Positions 50,752 to 60,691 are shown, numbered from the stretch's first letter. The stretch: DNA of 64,000 nucleotides from an uncultured Gemmiger sp. (GCA_944386495.1 CALXBE010000002.1:62001-126000), one strand, 5' to 3'. The notes: generated by a model not told the origin, from the sequence alone. Translations and numbers: made by a program.

Positions 50752-50777
50752 AAAAAAGGACCGGAAATCCGGTCCTT
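50752..50777 (-). terminator. Terminator after tdk
   Basis: GGACCGGA/TCCGGTCC stem with a 2-nt (or slightly larger) loop. Six T follow on the minus strand. Confidence 0.85.
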
Positions 50778-50785
50778 CAAAGGAA

Positions 50786-51379
50786 TCATCTGCGGGCTTT
50801 TCGCTTCTCCTCAAAGTAGCACTGTGGGCAGAGGCTTTGATATTCCACGCTGTTTTCCATATCGATGGCCACCTGGGCTCCCTCGAAGATGAATCTGCCT
50901 CCCACCTTCCGGGCATTGCAGGTGGCTTTCCGTCCGCAGGTGCAGATGGTTTTCATCTCCTCAATGGTGTGGGCCAGCTCCAGAAGCCGGGTGGAGCCGG
51001 GAAAGCCCCGCATGGCAAAATCGGTGCGCAGACCATAGCAGATCACCGGGATCCCCAGGTCCACCGTCACCATGAACAGCTGTTCCGCCTGTTCAGCGGT
51101 AAAGAACTGGCTTTCGTCACAAAGGACACAGGCCAGCTTGGGGCCTTTGGCAGCCTGCTCGGCTACCAGGAAAAGAATGTTGTCCTGAGGGGTGACCAGG
51201 TGGTCTACTTTTCTGGTGACCCCCAGTCGGCTGACCAGGCAATCGTCCCCTTTGGTGTCAACACTGGGTTTGAGGATCAGGACCCGGAGCCCCCGTTCCT
51301 CGTAATTGTAGGCCACCTGCATGAGGGCGGTGCTTTTGCCGCTGTTCATGGCCCCGTAACGGAAATAAAGTTTTGCCAT
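50786..51379 (-). CDS. tdk: Thymidine kinase
   Basis: 197 aa, type II thymidine kinase. The P-loop GAMNSGKST is at ~9-17, Walker B is LCDESQF, and the lasso/base-binding region is TRLLELAHTIEEMKTICTCGRKA. The zinc-binding cysteines are in CTCG and CPQCYFEEK. It phosphorylates thymidine for salvage. It lies 10 nt downstream of rex and is followed by a terminator. Confidence 0.95.
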   Translation of the reverse strand: MAKLYFRYGAMNSGKSTALMQVAYNYEERGLRVLILKPSVDTKGDDCLVSRLGVTRKVDHLVTPQDNILFLVAEQAAKGPKLACVLCDESQFFTAEQAEQLFMVTVDLGIPVICYGLRTDFAMRGFPGSTRLLELAHTIEEMKTICTCGRKATCNARKVGGRFIFEGAQVAIDMENSVEYQSLCPQCYFEEKRKARR

Positions 51380-51389
51380 TTTTTCTCCT

Positions 51390-52025
51390 TTACAGATTCC
51401 GCATGTGGTAGCCCAGGCTCATCAAGCTGTCTCCCAGGTGAACATTCTCCACCATGACCTGAGGATAATCTACGGAAAGATCGTAATGACTGAAATTCCA
51501 GAAGCCCTTGACCCCCATCTCTACCAGAGTGGAGCTGAGCTGGGTGGCACCTTCCCGGGGAAGGCAGAGGACCGCCACCTGGGGATGATACTGGCTGCAA
51601 AAGCTGCGCAGCTCATCCACATGGCGGATGGGAATGCCGCCCAGGGTTTTTCCCACCAGTTCCGGGTTATTGTCGAAGGCGGCCAGCAGGCTGTAGCCGT
51701 TGGCATCCCGGACCAGGAACTGGCTGACCGCAGTGCCAAGCCGTCCGGCACCTACCAGGATGGTGGGCAGGGGCTGACCGTCCCCAAAAAGCAGATGGCG
51801 TATCTCGGTGACCAGGGTGTCCACCTTATATCCGATTCCCTGCTGGCCAAAACCGCCGAAGCAGTTGAAATCCTGGCGCACCTGGCTGGCAGTAGTACCC
51901 ATCATCCGGGACAGCTCGCTGGAAGATACATTTTTTTCCCCTGCCTGCTGCATATTGATGAGATACCTGTAATATTTGGGCAGACGGCGAATCACCGGCA
52001 AGGCGGGCTTGTTGGAGGAAGTCAT
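51390..52025 (-). CDS. rex: Redox-sensing transcriptional repressor Rex
   Basis: 211 aa. The N-terminal winged helix (VIRRLPKYYRYL, SSSELSRMMGTTASQVRQDFNCFGGFGQQGIGY) is diagnostic for Rex, followed by a Rossmann domain with GAGRLG (~92-97) that senses the NADH/NAD+ ratio. It represses fermentation and respiration genes when NAD+ is high. It heads an operon with tdk and has a strong promoter with duplicated TTGACA boxes. Confidence 0.96.
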   Translation of the reverse strand: MTSSNKPALPVIRRLPKYYRYLINMQQAGEKNVSSSELSRMMGTTASQVRQDFNCFGGFGQQGIGYKVDTLVTEIRHLLFGDGQPLPTILVGAGRLGTAVSQFLVRDANGYSLLAAFDNNPELVGKTLGGIPIRHVDELRSFCSQYHPQVAVLCLPREGATQLSSTLVEMGVKGFWNFSHYDLSVDYPQVMVENVHLGDSLMSLGYHMRNL

Positions 52026-52091
52026 GGGACGACACCTGTCTTTCTTGAAATCTAATGAAAGGGAAATGGCTTTCCCGCAGTCTTCCTTTTA

Positions 52092-52119
52092 ATTATAACA
52101 TCCTGCCCATATTTGTCAA
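52092..52119 (-). promoter_or_regulatory. rex-tdk promoter with a duplicated -35-like element
   Basis: Minus strand: -35 TTGACA (52114-52119), 16-nt spacer, -10 TATAAT (52092-52097). A second TTGACA lies 11 bp upstream, in a tandem TTTGTCAAA repeat (52112-52120 and 52123-52131). Confidence 0.85.
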
Positions 52120-52198
52120 ATGTTTGTCAAAGACATCTGTGGAAAGGGTGTAAAAGGATTTTGGCGGGGAATACTGAACAAAAGAAGGAGGGAAAAAG

Positions 52199-52927
52199 AT
52201 GAATCGAACAAAAGCAGAACTTGACCTGACCGATGCTCAGGTGGAACAGGAACGACTGGAACAGGAGTTTTTGCTGGATACCGGCAGCCTGATTCGGACC
52301 AAGGGAAGACATTCCATCCATTGCCTGACGGTGATTGGTCAGATCGAAGGGCATACCGCTGCGCCCCAGGGCCAGAAAGCTACCAAGTATGAGCATGTCA
52401 TCCCTCAAATCATTGATATCCAGGAGGACCCGGAGATACAGGGGCTGCTGGTCATCCTGAACACGGTGGGGGGAGATGTGGAAGCGGGGCTTGCCCTGGC
52501 TGAACTGATTGCCGGGGTGAACAAGCCTAGTGCCAGCCTGGTGCTGGGAGGAGGACACTCCATCGGAATCCCCCTGGCGGTGAGCGCCCACAGGAGCTTT
52601 ATTGTTCCCACCGCCACCATGACTGTCCACCCGGTCCGGCACAGCGGGCTGGTGCTGGGAGTACCCCAGACCATGCGGTACTTTGACCAGATGCAGGAAC
52701 GGATCACCGGGTTTGTGGTCCGGCACAGCGGCATCTCAGCCAAGCGGTACCGGGAACTTATGCTCCATACCGGAGAACTGGTGATGGATATGGGAACCGT
52801 GCTGGGAGGAGAACAGGCAGTGAAGGAGGGACTCATAGACCGGCTGGGCAGTGTAAACGATGCCCTGGAGTATCTTCACAAAGAAATTGCCAAGCGGCAG
52901 AAAGCTGAGGGGAAAGGGAAGGGATGA
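52199..52927 (+). CDS. tepA: Translocation-enhancing protein TepA (ClpP-fold serine protease)
   Basis: 242 aa. The ClpP/crotonase-like fold has oxyanion/Gly loop VILNTVGGDVEAGLALAE, the nucleophile in LVLGGGHSIGIPLAVSAH and the His in TATMTVHPVRHSG, as in the YmfB/TepA group. TepA degrades signal peptides and influences protein export. It is divergent from rex. GAAGGAGGG lies before the ATG. Its stop codon is inside the loop of its own terminator. ftsK follows. Confidence 0.9.
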   Translation: MNRTKAELDLTDAQVEQERLEQEFLLDTGSLIRTKGRHSIHCLTVIGQIEGHTAAPQGQKATKYEHVIPQIIDIQEDPEIQGLLVILNTVGGDVEAGLALAELIAGVNKPSASLVLGGGHSIGIPLAVSAHRSFIVPTATMTVHPVRHSGLVLGVPQTMRYFDQMQERITGFVVRHSGISAKRYRELMLHTGELVMDMGTVLGGEQAVKEGLIDRLGSVNDALEYLHKEIAKRQKAEGKGKG

Positions 52928-52939
52928 CCTTCCCTTTTT
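52913..52939 (+). terminator. Terminator overlapping the end of tepA
   Basis: AAAGGGAAGG/CCTTCCCTTT stem with loop GATGA, which holds the tepA stop codon TGA (52925-52927). Five T end the hairpin. Confidence 0.85.
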
Positions 52940-52973
52940 AAATTACATTATAAAGACAATGGGTGGGGAAGGT

Positions 52974-53002
52974 TTTACAACCGGAAAAGTTTGTGATATA
53001 CT
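52974..53002 (+). promoter_or_regulatory. ftsK operon promoter
   Basis: -35 TTTACA (52974-52979), 17-nt spacer, -10 TATACT (52997-53002). Confidence 0.8.
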
Positions 53003-53084
53003 TGTTTAGTTAAAATGGTTTTATATGCCCTGTTGCCAAATGGCCGGGGCTTTTCAAGATAGAGTGCACAAGGAGTTTAGGAAG

Positions 53085-55808
53085 ATGGCGGCAAGAGCAA
53101 AGAAAAAAACTACGACCACGACGGGAAGGAGCAGGTCCTCCACCAGGAAGAAATCTACCCGGAAGAGTCAGATATCAGAGATCTGGAGCATCCCCCTGTT
53201 TGGGCTGGCACTCCTTCTTCTGGCCATGGGATTTATCCAGGGGGATTCCGGATGGGCCACCCTGCGGGGATGGATCTTTGGACTGGTGGGTCTGGGGCTT
53301 TACCCTCTGGCTATTGCCCTGGTATACATAGCGTATCTTATTGCAGGCAAGCGGCCCATTGGAAAAACCGTGGGAAAAGCGGTGCTGGGGGTGCTGTCCT
53401 GCTGCGCCATCCCCACCGTTTTTTCCCGGCTGGACCTGACCGCTAAAAACGCCTGGGAGGTCATTACCCTCCTGTTCCAGCAGGGGGGAGAAACCTGGTG
53501 GTCCGGTGGTGTGGCCGGGGCCGTGCTGGGCGGAAGTCTGGTCTCCCTTTGCGGGCGGCCGGTAGCCAACCTGATTCTGGCCCTGCTGGCAGTGATTGCC
53601 CTGATGATCATTTTCACCATTACCCCCGCTGACCTTTGGGAGTTCTGCAGCAGCTTTATAGGAGACCCCGGGGAAGGGGAGGGACGCCCTGCCCAGGAAA
53701 ACTGGGAGGAGCGTCATGCCAATGCCAATGTCCGCCGGGCCCAGGCCCGGGAGGAAGCCATGGAGCGGCGGCGTCAGCTGGCTGCCCAGCGGCAGAAATC
53801 GGCGGATATGCGCCGCCGGGCCAGCTTTGATGTGGACCTGGGCCCTGACCCTGAGCCCCAGCCGGAGCATCAGGAAGGGATGCGGCCCCAGGATATGCCC
53901 ATCCATGATGCCATTGCCATTTATGATGTGGATGCCCCTCTGCCCGACGGAACCCAGGAGATGGAGCCGGTTCAAATCGGACCCGGCGGCACTTTCGGAA
54001 TGAATCCTCTCAGCCACTCCCAGGAATTTGAAGTGGAGGTTGGCAAGGAGCAGCCCGAGGAGACCGCTACCATGGCGGAGCTCATGGAGATGAGAACCCC
54101 CACCATGGCCGAGATGATGGCGGCCCGTTCTCCGGTGGCACAGCCTGCACCTGCGGCCCCGGCCTCTGCACCCGCACCGGCTCCTGAACAGCCGGTCCAG
54201 AAGGCTGACCCGGAAATTGCCAGCCTGGTGCAGAAGGCAGTGGACACCGCTGCCATGAACAGCGCCGACACTGCCAGCCAGACCCAGCAGAAGGTAAACT
54301 CTTACCGGTATCCGCCCCTGGACCTGTTTGAGGAGAACAAGGAGGTGGACGACAGCCGGGCTGCCCAGGAAATGAACCACAACGCAGAGGTTCTGGTCAG
54401 CACCCTGGACAGCTTCGGGGTCAAGACCCGGATTCTGGATATCTGCCGCGGCCCCTCTGTGACCCGGTATGAGCTTCAGCCTCAGGCCGGTGTAAAAATC
54501 AGCCGAATCACCAGCCTGGCCGATGACATTGCCCTTAACCTGGCCGCTTCCGGAGTCCGTATTGAGGCACCTATCCCCGGCAAGCCTGCCGTGGGCATTG
54601 AAGTCCCCAACCGGGTCAAGACCCCTGTGGGAATCCGGGGACTTCTGGAAAGCCAGAACTTTACCAAGTCCACCAGCCCTCTGACCATGGCCCTGGGCCG
54701 GGATATTGCGGGCAGCGCTCAGGTGGCAGACCTTTGCAGAATGCCCCACCTGCTGATTGCGGGCTCTACCGGCAGCGGTAAGTCTGTCTGTGTCAACAGC
54801 ATTCTCATCAGCTTCCTTTACAAGTCCAGCCCTGAGGATGTGAAGCTGATCCTCATTGACCCCAAGGTGGTTGAGCTGGCTGAGTATAACGGGATTCCCC
54901 ACCTCCTTATGCCTGTGGTCACCGAGCCCAAGAAGGCTGCCGGTGCCCTGGGCGCTGCCGTAGCCGAGATGGAGCGGCGGTATAAGGAGTTTGCAGAGAA
55001 CAATGTCCGGGAAATCAAGAGCTACAACCGGAAAGCGGCAGCCACTCCCGGCATGGAGAAGATGCCCTACATTGCCATTGTCATTGACGAGCTGGCAGAC
55101 CTGATGATGGTGTCCGGCAAAGAGGTGGAAGATTACATCTGCCGGATTGCTCAGAAGGCCCGTGCTGCCGGCATGCACCTGATTGTGGCCACCCAGCGCC
55201 CCAGCGTGGATGTAGTCACCGGTCTGATCAAGGCCAACATCCCCAGCCGTATCGCCTTTGCCGTGTCCAGCCAGGTGGACAGCCGTACCATCCTGGACGG
55301 CGCCGGTGCAGAAAAGCTGCTGGGCATGGGCGATATGCTCTTTATGCCCATCGGCGCCAACAAACCGGTCCGGGTACAGGGCGCTTTTGTGAAGGACGAG
55401 GAAATTGAGGCCTGCCTGAACTTTATCAAGGAGAGCGGCCAGGCTCAGTATGATGAAGCCCTTATCAGCGAGGTGGAGCGAATCGCCGCCCAGAGCTCTA
55501 ACGGGAAGAACGGCGGCTCCGGCTCGGATGATGACCAGGAGGGCGGGACCTCCCACGACCCCATGTTTGAGTCCGCCGTGGAAGCTGTCATTGATGCCGG
55601 TATGGCCAGCACCAGCCTGCTCCAGCGCCGGTGCAAGCTGGGCTACGCCCGGGCTGCCCGAATCATGGACGAGATGGAGCAGGAAGGGGTGATTGGTCCC
55701 TTTGAGGGAGCCAAGCCCCGGAAGGTGCTGTTGACCAAGCAGCAGTGGGCAGAGCGGAAGCTCTCTGCCGACAACCAGGCCCCCGACCCCAGCGAAATTC
55801 CCTTTTGA
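53085..55808 (+). CDS. ftsK: DNA translocase FtsK/SpoIIIE
   Basis: 907 aa. A basic N-terminal tail ([14 protein letters not shown]) is followed by about four membrane helices (~30-180), then a long Pro/Ala/Glu-rich linker (~200-390). The motor domain has Walker A GSTGSGKS (~561) and Walker [14 protein letters not shown]-terminal gamma winged-helix domain ([39 protein letters not shown]) reads polar DNA motifs. It pumps DNA across the septum in division and sporulation. AGGAG ~9 nt before the ATG at 53085 sets the start. It leads a five-gene plus-strand series including metF and metH. Confidence 0.95.
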   Translation: MAARAKKKTTTTTGRSRSSTRKKSTRKSQISEIWSIPLFGLALLLLAMGFIQGDSGWATLRGWIFGLVGLGLYPLAIALVYIAYLIAGKRPIGKTVGKAVLGVLSCCAIPTVFSRLDLTAKNAWEVITLLFQQGGETWWSGGVAGAVLGGSLVSLCGRPVANLILALLAVIALMIIFTITPADLWEFCSSFIGDPGEGEGRPAQENWEERHANANVRRAQAREEAMERRRQLAAQRQKSADMRRRASFDVDLGPDPEPQPEHQEGMRPQDMPIHDAIAIYDVDAPLPDGTQEMEPVQIGPGGTFGMNPLSHSQEFEVEVGKEQPEETATMAELMEMRTPTMAEMMAARSPVAQPAPAAPASAPAPAPEQPVQKADPEIASLVQKAVDTAAMNSADTASQTQQKVNSYRYPPLDLFEENKEVDDSRAAQEMNHNAEVLVSTLDSFGVKTRILDICRGPSVTRYELQPQAGVKISRITSLADDIALNLAASGVRIEAPIPGKPAVGIEVPNRVKTPVGIRGLLESQNFTKSTSPLTMALGRDIAGSAQVADLCRMPHLLIAGSTGSGKSVCVNSILISFLYKSSPEDVKLILIDPKVVELAEYNGIPHLLMPVVTEPKKAAGALGAAVAEMERRYKEFAENNVREIKSYNRKAAATPGMEKMPYIAIVIDELADLMMVSGKEVEDYICRIAQKARAAGMHLIVATQRPSVDVVTGLIKANIPSRIAFAVSSQVDSRTILDGAGAEKLLGMGDMLFMPIGANKPVRVQGAFVKDEEIEACLNFIKESGQAQYDEALISEVERIAAQSSNGKNGGSGSDDDQEGGTSHDPMFESAVEAVIDAGMASTSLLQRRCKLGYARAARIMDEMEQEGVIGPFEGAKPRKVLLTKQQWAERKLSADNQAPDPSEIPF

Positions 55809-55830
55809 TAGAACGAGGTAAAAGAAAAGA

Positions 55831-56697
55831 ATGTATATCCGCCAACTGTTTGCCCAGAAGCCCTGTGTTTTTTCCATTGAATGTTTTCCCCCCAAGGTGG
55901 CGGATAACTATCCCAAAATGCAGCAGACCCTGCGGGAGATGAAAGAACTGGCTCCCGACTACATCAGCGTGACCTACGGGGCAGGAGGCACTGCCCCGGG
56001 AGGCATTTCCACCTGTCAGATCGCTTCCTTTATCAAGAACGAGCTGGGCATCGAGCCTCTGGCTCACCTGACCTGTATGGGGGCAGACCCCCAGAAGGTG
56101 GACCAGGTGCTGGACCAGCTGTTCGGGGCTGGTATCCGGAATGTGCTGGCCCTGCGGGGAGATAAGAATCCCAACCTCCCCCTGAGCCGGGAATTCCCCC
56201 ACGCCAGTGACCTGTCCGCCTACATCCGGGGAAAATACGGCAGCTTCGGCCTTTCCGGAGCCTGCTACCCGGAGGGGCACACCGAGAGCGCCTCTCTGGC
56301 CCAGGATGTGGCCATGCTGAAAGTAAAGCAGGAGGCCGGGGTGAGCCATCTGGTCAGCCAGCTGTTTTTTGACAACGCCAAGTATTACCGGTTCCTGAAC
56401 ATGGCCCGGAAAGCAGGGGTGGACCTGCCTATCAGCGCAGGGGTCATGCCCATCGTCCGGCAGAGCCAGATCCAGCGGACGGTAGCCCTGTCCAGCGCCA
56501 GCCTGCCCAGCGCCTTTACCAAAATGATTTCCCGGTATCAGGACGATGAGGCCAGCCTTTACCAGGCGGGAATCGAGTATGCGGTGAACCAGCTCCGGGA
56601 CCTGATCGAAGGCGGGGCGGACGGAGTACATCTCTATGCCATGAACAACCCGGATGTGGCCCGCCAGGTAAAGCAGGGAATCGAGGATCTGCTGTGA
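55831..56697 (+). CDS. metF: 5,10-methylenetetrahydrofolate reductase
   Basis: 288 aa TIM barrel. SIECFPPK holds the catalytic Glu, SVTYGAGGT binds FAD, and LALRGDK and SGACYPEGH are further family motifs. SQLFFDNAKYYRFLN and SAGVMPI are also conserved. It reduces methylene-THF to methyl-THF, the methyl donor for the MetH encoded two genes downstream. ACGAGG lies upstream. The stop overlaps the GTG of the next gene (GTGA). Confidence 0.95.
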   Translation: MYIRQLFAQKPCVFSIECFPPKVADNYPKMQQTLREMKELAPDYISVTYGAGGTAPGGISTCQIASFIKNELGIEPLAHLTCMGADPQKVDQVLDQLFGAGIRNVLALRGDKNPNLPLSREFPHASDLSAYIRGKYGSFGLSGACYPEGHTESASLAQDVAMLKVKQEAGVSHLVSQLFFDNAKYYRFLNMARKAGVDLPISAGVMPIVRQSQIQRTVALSSASLPSAFTKMISRYQDDEASLYQAGIEYAVNQLRDLIEGGADGVHLYAMNNPDVARQVKQGIEDLL

Positions 56698-57380
56698 ACA
56701 GGACAATTTCCACCCAAAATCTCCTCCTGCCGGAAAAGCCGGACCTGACCCAGGCCGCCCGGTACATGGGGGTGCATAAGATGGATACCGCCACCCGGGC
56801 TCTCCTGGAAGGATGGGCGCCCTCCCTCTGGGAGGCGGCCCGCCCCAGAGGGGCCTGGGTTTGTCTGCCTTTGGAGGAGCTGAGCCACTGGACCCTGGGA
56901 AAGGATTTGGAGCGGCATTTCCAAAACTGCACCCATGCCATGCTGGCAGCCCTTACCCTGGGGGTGGAGGTGGACCGGCTGATTCGCCGCCTTTCCGCCA
57001 CCGAACTTGCGGGGGCGTTGGCGGTGGATGCCCTGGCCAGCGCCCTGGTAGAGCAGGTGGCCAATGCCTGGGAGAAAGACCGCCGCCGGGAACTGGAAGG
57101 GGAAGGGCTGTACCTGACCGGACGGTTTGGACCCGGGTATGGGGACAGTTCCCTCGCCCTGCAGGGAGACCTTTGCCGGGTGCTGGATACCTCCCGGAAG
57201 ATGGGACTTTCCCTGACCCCCACCCTTCTTCTTGCACCTACCAAAAGCACCACCGCTTTATTGGGAATCAGCAATATCCCGGTGCGGGGGACACTGGCAG
57301 GGTGCGGAAATTGTAAACTGAAAGAAATCTGTGAGTATAGAAAGAGAGGGACTACCTGTGGAGTGGAAGGAATGGAGTGA
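56694..57380 (+). CDS. Stand-alone MetH reactivation (activation) domain protein
   Basis: 228 aa resembling the C-terminal AdoMet-binding reactivation domain of methionine synthase. The AdoMet loop is visible as RFGPGYGDSSL, and MGLSLTPTLLLAPTKSTTALLGISN matches the end of that domain. A Cys cluster (GCGNCKLKEICEYRKRGTTCG) at the C-terminus is extra. The start is GTG at 56694, overlapping the metF stop. The MetH downstream lacks this domain, so the two proteins probably work as a split enzyme: this one remethylates oxidised cobalamin with AdoMet. Confidence 0.88.
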   Translation: MNRTISTQNLLLPEKPDLTQAARYMGVHKMDTATRALLEGWAPSLWEAARPRGAWVCLPLEELSHWTLGKDLERHFQNCTHAMLAALTLGVEVDRLIRRLSATELAGALAVDALASALVEQVANAWEKDRRRELEGEGLYLTGRFGPGYGDSSLALQGDLCRVLDTSRKMGLSLTPTLLLAPTKSTTALLGISNIPVRGTLAGCGNCKLKEICEYRKRGTTCGVEGME

Positions 57381-59730
57381 CCGCCGCCGATATATCATTC
57401 TGGACGGAGGAATGGGTACCATGCTCCAGGCCAGGGGATTGCCTTTGGGGGCTCGTCCCGAACTGCTGGCCCTGGAAAACCCCGGGATGCTGGAGGAAAT
57501 ACACAGTGAATATGCCCTTGCCGGGGCGGATTTGATTCTGGCCAATACCTTTGGGGCCAGTCCCCGGAAACTGGCATCCACCGGACATACAGTGGAGGAA
57601 ATCGTCCCCGCTGCCATCCGGGCCGCCCGGCAGGGAACAGTCGGGACTGGGGCATTGGTGGCCCTGGATATAGGCCCTCTGGGAGAATTGCTGGAACCGG
57701 CGGGAAGCCTGACCTTTGAGGAAGCCTACGAAAATTTCCGACAGGTGGTCCTTGCTGGCCGGGAGGCGGATGCCATTCTCATCGAGACTATGACCGACCT
57801 GTATGAGCTGAAAGCCGCTCTGCTGGCAGCCAAGGAGAACAGTTCCCTGCCGGTGCTGGTGAGCATGAGCTTTGAGGAAAACGGCCGGACCTTTACCGGC
57901 TGCACCGTGGAGAGCTTCGGAATCACCGCTGCTGCCCTGGGTGCGGACGGAGTGGGAATCAATTGTTCCCTGGGCCCTGTTCAGATCCTTCCCTTTGCCC
58001 GGCGGCTCTGCCAAGTCCTGCCGGGAGATATGCCGGTCTTTATCAAGGCCAACGCCGGCCTGCCCCGGGCAGACGGCAGCGGCTACTATGTGACCCCTGC
58101 CCAGTTCCGGGACCAGATGCTGGAATACCGGGATCTGGGCATCAGCGGAGTGGGCGGATGCTGCGGAACCACACCGGAGTTTATCCGGCTTCTGAAAGAG
58201 AGCTTCGGAACCCTGACTCCTGCCCGGAGGGAATCGGATACCCGCAGCTGGCTCTGCACCCCCACCAAAGCAGTGGAGGTGTCCGGAGTGACGGTGGTAG
58301 GGGAGCGAATCAACCCTACCGGAAAAAAGCGGTTCCAGCAGGCGCTCCGCCAGGGAGATATGGATTATATTATCCTCCAGGCGGTGGAACAGGCCCAGGC
58401 CGGGGCCCAGGTGCTGGATGTGAATGTGGGCCTGCCCGACATTGACGAGCCGGCCATGATGGAACAGGTGGTCAAGGCCCTTCAGGAAGTGACTGACCTG
58501 CCCCTGCAGCTGGACAGCACCAATCCCCAGGCCCTGGAACGGGGACTGCGGGTCTATAACGGACGGCCCATTGTGAACAGCATCAACGGGGAGGGCAAGG
58601 TAATGGAAGCCATCCTGCCTCTCTGCAAAAAATACGGAGCGGCAGTGGTAGGCCTGACCCTGGATGAAGGAGGAATCCCTCCCACTGCCCAGGGACGGTT
58701 TGAAATTGCCCAGAGGATGGTGGAACGGTGTGGAGAGTACGGAATCCCGCCCCGGGACATCTACATTGACTGCCTTACCCTGACGGTCAGCGCTCAGCAG
58801 TCCCAGGCTATGGAGACCCTCAATGCTCTGGAACGGTGCAAAAAGGAACTGGGGGTCCGGACGGTGCTGGGCGTGTCCAACATCAGCTTTGGCCTGCCTG
58901 ACCGGGTCACCCTGAACACTGCCTTTTTGACCATGGCCATGGACCGTGGGCTGGACCTGCCCATCATCAACCCCAACCTTCCCCAGATGATGGGGGCAGT
59001 ACGGGCCTTCCGGGTACTCACCGGACAGGACCCGGAAAGCGGAGCCTACATTGCCGCCTACGGGGGAGAGAGCCCGGTAGCTGCTCCGGCAGCAGTTTCC
59101 GGGAACATCCCCCTGGGAGAAGCCGTGGAGCGGGGCTTGAAAAAGGAAGCCGCCCAGGCGGCCCGGCAGGCTCTGGAACAGCAGGACCCCATGGATTTGG
59201 TAAATCAGGTCCTGATCCCCGCCCTGGACCGGGTGGGAGACGGCTTTGAGAAGGGAACCATCTTCCTGCCCCAGCTGCTCCAGGCGGCGGGCGCTGCCCA
59301 GGCAGCCTTCCAGGTAGTGCGGGATGCCCTGGCTGTCCAGGGAGGCGGACAGGGAGACAAAGGAAAAATCGTCCTGGCCACCGTAAAAGGGGACATCCAC
59401 GATATAGGAAAGAACATCGTCAAGGTCATTCTTGAAAATTACGGATTCACGGTGTATGATTTGGGAAAGGATGTGGACCCCCGCCGGGTGGTGGAGGAGG
59501 TGCAGCGCACCGGTGCACCCTTGGTAGGGCTGTCGGCCCTCATGACCACCACCGTAAAGAGTATGGAAGAGACCATCCAGGCTCTCCACCAGGCCGGATG
59601 TCCCTGTAAAGTAATGGTAGGGGGCGCTGTAATGACCCCGGAATATGCCGCTCGGATCGGGGCGGACTTCTACGCAAAGGATGCGAAAATGAGTGCGGAC
59701 ATCGCAAGAAACCTTTTGGAAAAGGCATAG
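57358..59730 (+). CDS. metH: Cobalamin-dependent methionine synthase without reactivation domain
   Basis: 790 aa, versus ~1200 for full-length MetH. The homocysteine domain (1 to ~285) has zinc ligands in GINCSLGP and GGCCGTTPE. The methyl-THF (pterin) domain (~300-560) starts VTVVGERINPTGKKRF. The cobalamin cap and B12 domain (~570-790) has the KGDIHDIGKNIV (DxHxxG) motif, then VGLSALMTTT and MVGGAVMTPEYA. The start is GTG at 57358 with GAGAGGG 7 nt upstream, 23 nt inside the reactivation-domain gene. It transfers the methyl group from methyl-THF to homocysteine. Confidence 0.94.
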   Translation: MEWKEWSDRRRYIILDGGMGTMLQARGLPLGARPELLALENPGMLEEIHSEYALAGADLILANTFGASPRKLASTGHTVEEIVPAAIRAARQGTVGTGALVALDIGPLGELLEPAGSLTFEEAYENFRQVVLAGREADAILIETMTDLYELKAALLAAKENSSLPVLVSMSFEENGRTFTGCTVESFGITAAALGADGVGINCSLGPVQILPFARRLCQVLPGDMPVFIKANAGLPRADGSGYYVTPAQFRDQMLEYRDLGISGVGGCCGTTPEFIRLLKESFGTLTPARRESDTRSWLCTPTKAVEVSGVTVVGERINPTGKKRFQQALRQGDMDYIILQAVEQAQAGAQVLDVNVGLPDIDEPAMMEQVVKALQEVTDLPLQLDSTNPQALERGLRVYNGRPIVNSINGEGKVMEAILPLCKKYGAAVVGLTLDEGGIPPTAQGRFEIAQRMVERCGEYGIPPRDIYIDCLTLTVSAQQSQAMETLNALERCKKELGVRTVLGVSNISFGLPDRVTLNTAFLTMAMDRGLDLPIINPNLPQMMGAVRAFRVLTGQDPESGAYIAAYGGESPVAAPAAVSGNIPLGEAVERGLKKEAAQAARQALEQQDPMDLVNQVLIPALDRVGDGFEKGTIFLPQLLQAAGAAQAAFQVVRDALAVQGGGQGDKGKIVLATVKGDIHDIGKNIVKVILENYGFTVYDLGKDVDPRRVVEEVQRTGAPLVGLSALMTTTVKSMEETIQALHQAGCPCKVMVGGAVMTPEYAARIGADFYAKDAKMSADIARNLLEKA

Positions 59731-59743
59731 GGGAGACCTGTTC

Positions 59744-60679
59744 ATGGGGGCTGTAAGCCTGGCCATGGGGTTTGCTCTTTTGGGAATGATTCAGGAAAGG
59801 ACCGCCGCAAAGCAGACCATTCTTCCGGCCCAGGAACAACAGGCGGAAAGCCAGCTTGAGGAGCCGGAAACAACTCCTCAGCCTACCCCCGAGCCGGTAC
59901 GGCGGGTGCTGACCGGAGCGGACCGGCAGAGTCTGAATGATTTTCTGGAAAGTCAGACCGGGTCCTGGTCCGTCTGGCTCAAGGACCTGGAAACAGGAAC
60001 GACCTATACCTACAATGAAACCTATCCCTATTATCCCGCCAGTCTTTTGAAAGCTCCCTTCGTCTACTGGCTCTGTCTGCGGGCAGATGCGGGAGAAATT
60101 GATTTGGAGGGAACCTGGTTCGCCAACGAGTGGAAGGGAAAACTGGCCGGAACGCCCTGGGAAGAATACGACCAGAAGAATGAAATCCCGGCCATGGCGG
60201 TGATTTATCTGGCGGTTTCCCGCAGTGACAACACGGCGGTTGACCGGCTGGACCAGGCCTGGCCCACCGAAAATGAAGCGTTTTCCCGGTTCCTGGCCCA
60301 GATGGGCTTTACTTATCCGGACACCTGTGTGATTCTGGAGGGAATCCAGGGAATGATGACGGTCCAGGATGCAGGCAAAATCATGGAGACCCTCTGGTAT
60401 TATTTCGGTACCAATGCTCCCCATGCGGCCTCTTTGCAGCAGGCTTTTCTGGATGCAGACCATGAGATGCTTTATATTCCCGAAGGTGTGGAGGCTGCCA
60501 AGAAATACGGCAGCTGGGATTATGCCTTCCACGATATGGCCATTGTATACGGGGAACACCCGTACATTCTCTGTGTCATGACCGACCAGGGAAGCAGTAC
60601 GGAGGATTATCCTCCCCAGGTCACTCAGGGAATGCAGACCCTGGGCCAGATGGTCTGGGATATGCTGGAAGAGCCCTGA
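59744..60679 (+). CDS. Exported class A beta-lactamase-like serine hydrolase
   Basis: 311 aa. An N-terminal hydrophobic segment (MGAVSLAMGFALLGMIQ) is followed by a Glu/Pro/Thr linker, then a penicillin-recognising fold. The SxxK motif is SLLK (in YYPASLLKAP), the SDN is in AVSRSDNTAV, and the third box is a KYG variant (AAKKYGSW) of KTG. Such proteins in Clostridia are often uncharacterised serine hydrolases and not resistance enzymes; no drug resistance should be inferred. GGGGAG 8 nt before the ATG at 59744 sets the start. It closes the metH series and is followed by a terminator pair. Confidence 0.82.
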   Translation: MGAVSLAMGFALLGMIQERTAAKQTILPAQEQQAESQLEEPETTPQPTPEPVRRVLTGADRQSLNDFLESQTGSWSVWLKDLETGTTYTYNETYPYYPASLLKAPFVYWLCLRADAGEIDLEGTWFANEWKGKLAGTPWEEYDQKNEIPAMAVIYLAVSRSDNTAVDRLDQAWPTENEAFSRFLAQMGFTYPDTCVILEGIQGMMTVQDAGKIMETLWYYFGTNAPHAASLQQAFLDADHEMLYIPEGVEAAKKYGSWDYAFHDMAIVYGEHPYILCVMTDQGSSTEDYPPQVTQGMQTLGQMVWDMLEEP

Positions 60680-60691
60680 ACAAAAAGAAAG

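Noticed and set aside
52092-52131. Rex operator at the rex promoter
   Set aside because: The TTTGTCAAA tandem repeat is a direct repeat and does not match the inverted TTGTGA-type Rex site.
59744-60679. Antibiotic-resistance beta-lactamase
   Set aside because: SxxK and SDN are present, but the KTG box is KYG and the context is metabolic. It looks like a general serine hydrolase of this fold; no resistance function can be claimed.
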